Below, piece after piece: positions 60,734-64,000 of a DNA stretch of 64,000 bases (positions are counted from its first letter, which is position 1; each line of letters opens with the position of its first letter). The stretch is from Shumkonia mesophila (GTDB lineage: Bacteria > Pseudomonadota > Alphaproteobacteria > Rhodospirillales > Shumkoniaceae), in NCBI RefSeq assembly GCF_026163695.1, contig NZ_JAOTID010000011.1:62001-126000 (forward strand), written 5' to 3'. A program made the translations under genes and the position numbers. The notes beneath the pieces are model-generated. The model did not search any database. It worked only from the letters and a program-made list of their open reading frames with translations, and was not told where the DNA came from.

Positions 60734-60904
60734 ATGGACAGCGGCGAGGATTCCCCGCCCGGCCGGAAAATCGTCCGCACGACCTATGCGGGGAACTTCC
60801 TCGACCGCGGCGGCCCGTCCCTCAGCTACCGCAAACGGCCGAAGTACCAGGTTCGGCCGGCGCGGATCAGGTCCGCATCGCCCTCAAAGTCGGGATTTGG
60901 GTGA
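60734..60904 (+). CDS. Possible small basic protein (56 residues)
   Basis: An ATG at 60734 preceded by GAAAGGGGCGCAG opens a 57-codon frame ending at 60902-60904. The product is basic (RKIVRTTYAGNFLDRGG, then YRKRPKYQVRPARIRS), with the composition of small alphaproteobacterial proteins. It overlaps the 3' end of the convergent protease gene by 21 bases. No known family. It may be real or incidental. Confidence 0.4.
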   Translation: MDSGEDSPPGRKIVRTTYAGNFLDRGGPSLSYRKRPKYQVRPARIRSASPSKSGFG

Positions 60905-61636
60905 AAGACTGGCGGATGCCGATGGCCGCACGCCGTAAAGCGAGACGATGCCGGCGATGTCGCCTTCGGTCAGCGCATCGAGGCTCTCCTGATAGGAAAA
61001 GGCCATCACCTCGCCCTCCGCCCCCGGATGATCGAGGCCGACCGCGTGGCCGACCTCGTGTGCCAGCACGCGGCGCAATTCGTAGATCGTGGTCTTGCCG
61101 TCGCCCGTGCCCCCGGCCCGCCAGGCGACCATGGGGTTGAGGCAGACCGTCGCCTGGCCGAGCCTGGCGAATTGGCTGCCTTGTACCGGCTCGTGCTGGA
61201 CATTGGTATAGGCGATGCCGCGAGGCTCCGCCTGGGCACCGATCACGATGTCGGCGGTGGCCGCCGAGGCGGCGGGAACGAACGTGATGTCGGCCACGTC
61301 CTGCCACATGGAAAGCGCGCTTTCCAGCCGCTCGTCGAACGCCGCCCTGGCGATCCCGGAGGCGCCCAGCAATCCGGTGAGCCCCGTCATCGCCTGGCAG
61401 TTGATGGCCCCCGGATCGTGGCGCTCGCCCTCCAGCACGGCATAGCTGACCGTCGCCCCGGTCTGGAAGGCGGGGGGGCCCCACTTGATCAGGGTGTCGT
61501 CCAGCTTGAGCAGACGGAAGCCGCCGGCCGGAGCCTCCTGCGCCCCCATGCACAACATCAGCGCCGCGCCGGCAAGGATCCTGAGCCCGCGAAGGCACCA
61601 CACGGAGCATTCCGCTCGTTCCGCACGTGGCGGCAT
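60884..61636 (-). CDS. Secreted matrixin-like metalloprotease
   Basis: The 250-residue protein has a signal peptide (LRILAGAALMLCMGAQEAPA) and a zincin domain. The zinc motif is HEVGHAVGLDH and the downstream VMAFSYQ could be the Met-turn. The order and spacing fit the matrixin (M10) group. Such proteases act in the periplasm or outside. GGGAGGAACGGTTC precedes the ATG at 61636. The N-terminal cysteine-rich stretch before the hydrophobic segment is unusual. No inhibitor or secretion gene is adjacent. Confidence 0.85.
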   Translation of the reverse strand: MPPRAERAECSVWCLRGLRILAGAALMLCMGAQEAPAGGFRLLKLDDTLIKWGPPAFQTGATVSYAVLEGERHDPGAINCQAMTGLTGLLGASGIARAAFDERLESALSMWQDVADITFVPAASAATADIVIGAQAEPRGIAYTNVQHEPVQGSQFARLGQATVCLNPMVAWRAGGTGDGKTTIYELRRVLAHEVGHAVGLDHPGAEGEVMAFSYQESLDALTEGDIAGIVSLYGVRPSASASLSPKSRL

Positions 61637-61822
61637 GAACCGTTCCTCCCACGAATTATGGGTCTTGATCGGGCCCGGTTTGCCGGGTTCGCGGCAATGA
61701 TGGCGGCAAGTCGTAAACAATTCGTTGCAACGAAATCGGCGCTCGCGGGTTGAGCGGGAGTCACCCCGTTCCATTCCAACGGGCGAAATCGCTTTCCCGC
61801 AACGGAACAGAGGATGGATACC

Positions 61823-62290
61823 ATGAAAAAGCAAACCCTTCTGGGGACGATTCTGAGCGCCGCGATCGTTACCGCCGCCGGCATCGCGCTGGCCCAGCAG
61901 AGCGGCACGGGCACCCCCGGCTCCGGGGCCGGCAGCATGCCCAATCAGGCCGCCCCGACGAAGCCGGGCGACTCCGGTTCCAGCCCCATGACGCAGCAAA
62001 GCCCCGGCGGGGCGGGCGCTCCGTCGTCCATGTCGAGCCAGGCGGCCATGCCGCCGGAAACGGCGGTCGGAAAGAGCGTCGTCAACGCCAACGGCGAAGA
62101 GCTCGGCGAGATTTCCAAGATCGTCGGCAACCAGGTCATCGTCGGTGTCGGCGGCTTTCTGGGCATCGGCAGCCGCGATGTCGCGCTGGACTGGTCGAAG
62201 ATCACGCCCACCGGCATGGGCGACGACATGAAACTGCAAACAACGCTCACCAAGGAAGAGCTCGAGGCCATGCCGGAATACAAGGAGTAA
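61823..62290 (+). CDS. Secreted PRC-barrel domain protein
   Basis: A 155-residue protein with a signal peptide (KKQTLLGTILSAAIVTAAGI). A low-complexity Gly/Ser/Pro/Gln region follows (about 25-70). The PRC-barrel domain comes last, with VVNANGEELGEISKIVGNQV and GGFLGIGSRDVALDWSKI. PRC-barrel proteins bind RNA processing or photosynthetic partners, but secreted ones are found in the periplasm with unknown targets. AGAGGA lies at good spacing to ATG 61823; an ATG at 61814 is an alternative. Confidence 0.83.
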   Translation: MKKQTLLGTILSAAIVTAAGIALAQQSGTGTPGSGAGSMPNQAAPTKPGDSGSSPMTQQSPGGAGAPSSMSSQAAMPPETAVGKSVVNANGEELGEISKIVGNQVIVGVGGFLGIGSRDVALDWSKITPTGMGDDMKLQTTLTKEELEAMPEYKE

Positions 62291-62331
62291 TGTGCGGGCA
62301 TTGGCCTACGGTGCACGTTCCACCGCGGCAT

Positions 62332-62365
62332 AAAAAAAGGGCGGGGGACCGTTTGGCCCCCGCCC
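62332..62365 (-). terminator. Terminator of the sugar ABC operon
   Basis: Perfect 9-bp stem GGGCGGGGG (62339-62347) and CCCCCGCCC (62357-62365) with seven A at 62332-62338; on the minus strand this is a GC hairpin followed by TTTTTTT. It lies 22 bases after the permease gene stop. Confidence 0.88.
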
Positions 62366-62387
62366 ATGGAGTTGGGGTGGAAAACCC

Positions 62388-63398
62388 TCAGCGGTTGCGC
62401 TTGAGCATGAAGGCGTAGACGGAAACCGACACCGTGATCAAAAGGCCGTTGAGGAAGCGCACCCAGAAGCCGGTCAAGCCGATGGCGATGATGCCGGCTT
62501 CCAGCGAGCCGATGATGATGACGCCGATGAAGGTCCCGAAGATGGTGCCGGTGCCGCCGAACACCGAGGTGCCGCCGATGAAGACGGCGGCCAGCGTGGT
62601 CAGCAGCATGCCGTCGCCCTGGGTCGGCCAGAAGTAGGTGACCTCGGCGGTGAGAAAGATGCCGGCCAGCGCGGCGAAGAAGCCCATCTGCATGAAGGCG
62701 ATGGTCTTCACCCGCTCGACGTTGATGCCCATCATGCGGGCGCTTTCCTGGTTGTCGCCGACATAGAGCAGGTGGCTGCCGTAGCGATGGCGCCGGTAGA
62801 CCAGTCCGAAGGCCAGCGCGATGGCGACGAACCACACGAACTGCACGGGAATGGTGCCGAACAGGCGGCCGACGAAGACGTCGTAAAGCGCCGAGTCGCG
62901 CAGGCCGACCAGCGCGATGCCCTTGCCCTGCGACATCAGGTTGACCAGTCCGCGCCACAAAAACATGGTGCCGATGGTGGCGACGATGGAGGGCACGCCG
63001 ATGCGCGTGATGATGATGCCGTTGATCATTCCGGCCAGCAGCCCGACCAGCAGGCCGCCGGCGACAGCCAGCGCGAAGCTGCCGGTGGCGACGAAGACGG
63101 TGCCGAACACCCACGACGAGATGCCGACCACCGAGGGGAACGACAGGTCGATCTCGCCCAAGGTGATCACGTAGGTCACGGAAATCGCCATGATGCCGAA
63201 GAACGGCATGGTCGTCATGAACGAGCGGTAGATCGGGAACTGGGTGAAGACCGCGGGGTTGCCGATCAGGAACACCGCATAGAGGATGACCAGGATGCCG
63301 AAGATGCTGAGCTGAAGCTTGTAGTCGCGCACGAACTTCAGCGTGTCCCTCTCGGGGGCGTCGAGGCGGGGCGAGGCGGTGCGGTCATGGGCGGTCAT
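62388..63398 (-). CDS. Sugar ABC transporter permease (RbsC/FrcC-like)
   Basis: The 336-residue protein has eight to ten membrane helices and the family motifs DLSFPSVVGISSWVFG, GLLAGMINGIIITRIGVPSI and ATIGTMFLWRGLV. The C-terminal cytoplasmic loop is GDNQESARMMGINVERVK, and AVFIGGTSVFGGTGTIFGT lies near the end. It imports a monosaccharide with the ATPase at 63395. ATG at 63398 overlaps that gene by four bases. A second ATG at 63388 is not in frame. Confidence 0.92.
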   Translation of the reverse strand: MTAHDRTASPRLDAPERDTLKFVRDYKLQLSIFGILVILYAVFLIGNPAVFTQFPIYRSFMTTMPFFGIMAISVTYVITLGEIDLSFPSVVGISSWVFGTVFVATGSFALAVAGGLLVGLLAGMINGIIITRIGVPSIVATIGTMFLWRGLVNLMSQGKGIALVGLRDSALYDVFVGRLFGTIPVQFVWFVAIALAFGLVYRRHRYGSHLLYVGDNQESARMMGINVERVKTIAFMQMGFFAALAGIFLTAEVTYFWPTQGDGMLLTTLAAVFIGGTSVFGGTGTIFGTFIGVIIIGSLEAGIIAIGLTGFWVRFLNGLLITVSVSVYAFMLKRNR

Positions 63399-64000
63399 TG
63401 CAGGGTCCCCGAGTGATGGAGATGGACCATGTTGGCGATCAGTTCGTCCTGGCTGATCTCGGCCTTGGTGAACTGTCCGGCCACCGTCCCGCGGTCGAGG
63501 ATGACGAAGCGGTCGGCGACGTCGTAGACGTGGAAGATGTTGTGGTCGATGAAGATGGCGGACTTGCCCTGGTCGCGGAAACCGCGCACGAAATTCAGCA
63601 CCCGGTCGGTTTCCTTGAGCGCCAGGCCCATGGTGGGCTCGTCGAGGATGATGAGATCGGCGTGGAAATAGATGGCCCGCCCGATGGCGATGCCCTGCTT
63701 CTCGCCGCCCGACAGGCTCTTCACCGGCGAGTTCACGGTGATCGCCGAGGAGGTGAAGCCCATGTGCTCGCGCAGCAGGCGCTCGGTTTCGCGGCGCTGC
63801 GCCTTGACGTCCATGAACCCGAAGATGTTGGTGATCTCGCGCCCGGCAAAGATGTTGCGCCACATTTCCTGCTGATCGGCGAGCGCCCGCTCCTGATAGA
63901 CGGTCTCGATGCCGAGCTGGCGGGATTCCTTGACCGAATGCAGGGTGATGCGGTTGCCCTTGTAGGTGACCTCGCCGGCATCGGGCTTGTGCACGCCGGT
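63395..64000 (-). CDS. Sugar ABC transporter ATPase, C-terminal part (FrcA-like)
   Basis: The frame is open to the window end, so the N-terminus with Walker A is missing. The visible part has the Q loop GIETVYQERALAD, the signature SLSGGEKQGIAI, Walker B LIILDEPTMGLALKE and the switch His in FIDHNIFHVYDV. It is a single ATPase domain of the carbohydrate-uptake type. It is cotranscribed with the permease at 62388 (four-base overlap). The binding-protein gene must be upstream, outside the window. Confidence 0.9.
   Translation of the reverse strand, partial: TGVHKPDAGEVTYKGNRITLHSVKESRQLGIETVYQERALADQQEMWRNIFAGREITNIFGFMDVKAQRRETERLLREHMGFTSSAITVNSPVKSLSGGEKQGIAIGRAIYFHADLIILDEPTMGLALKETDRVLNFVRGFRDQGKSAIFIDHNIFHVYDVADRFVILDRGTVAGQFTKAEISQDELIANMVHLHHSGTLQ

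Overview
The window is GC-rich, densely coding DNA from an alphaproteobacterium, most likely a Rhodospirillales-type organism. The assignment is an inference from gene content: a TRAP/sugar-acid locus, OtsA and Glk, GlgX, a GH17-GT2 beta-glucan synthase, a SPINDLY-like O-glycosyltransferase, and strong codon GC bias. No rRNA or CRISPR array was seen. One tRNA gene is present.

Layout. Positions 1-2389 hold the end of a TRAP permease gene, a GntR regulator and a glucarate-dehydratase-like enzyme. Positions 2406-9704 are ordinary chromosome: MFS pump, old yellow enzyme, glk-otsA, a small conserved protein, a lytic transglycosylase and a GNAT. At 9819 lies tRNA-Val(GAC). From its anticodon loop to 29142 the window carries a 19.3-kb integrated element. 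The element is bounded by two identical 55-bp copies of the tRNA 3' part. Beside the left end it carries a tyrosine integrase and a Xis-like gene broken at a C10 tract. Next come an IncP-like oriT candidate and a TraK-like gene. At the right end are two TraJ-like proteins and a RepC-like initiator. No relaxase is visible, so it is best described as a mobilizable rather than a self-transmissible element.

The element has two cargo blocks. The first is an RND pump, membrane-fusion protein and MipA-type outer-membrane protein, divergent from a two-component system. The second is a metal-chelate-type ABC importer (binding protein, permease, ATPase) bracketed by two related SAM methyltransferases. 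That second block is itself flanked by two 97%-identical 309-bp direct repeats encoding an XRE antitoxin. The right copy has its HigB-like toxin. The left copy has lost the toxin and is fused to a fragment of a U32 peptidase (UbiV-type) gene. The two methyltransferase/ABC promoters share an 11-bp motif. This block is the best candidate for an undescribed system.

Right of the element, 29521-32863 is an array of five small secreted or lipoprotein genes, four of unknown function and one rhodanese-like. Positions 32872-46270 form a tightly overlapping minus-strand aryl-polyene (APE) type biosynthesis cluster. It contains two ketosynthases and a chain-length factor, a ketoreductase, two hotdog dehydratases, two ACPs, an acyl/aryl ligase, a thioesterase, a LolA-like carrier, an MMPL exporter, a DUF3261-like lipoprotein, a glycosyltransferase-acyltransferase fusion, a second acyltransferase and a small membrane protein. 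Together these would make a lipid-linked aryl polyene and place it in the outer membrane.

Positions 46424-64000 hold a small lipoprotein, a PagL-like lipid A deacylase, two aldo/keto reductases, a DUF1772-like membrane protein, a SPINDLY-like protein, the beta-glucan synthase preceded by a candidate sRNA, a LysR regulator, carbonic anhydrase, GlgX, a persulfide-dioxygenase-like hydrolase, a secreted matrixin-like protease, a PRC-barrel protein and the end of a sugar ABC importer operon cut by the window edge.
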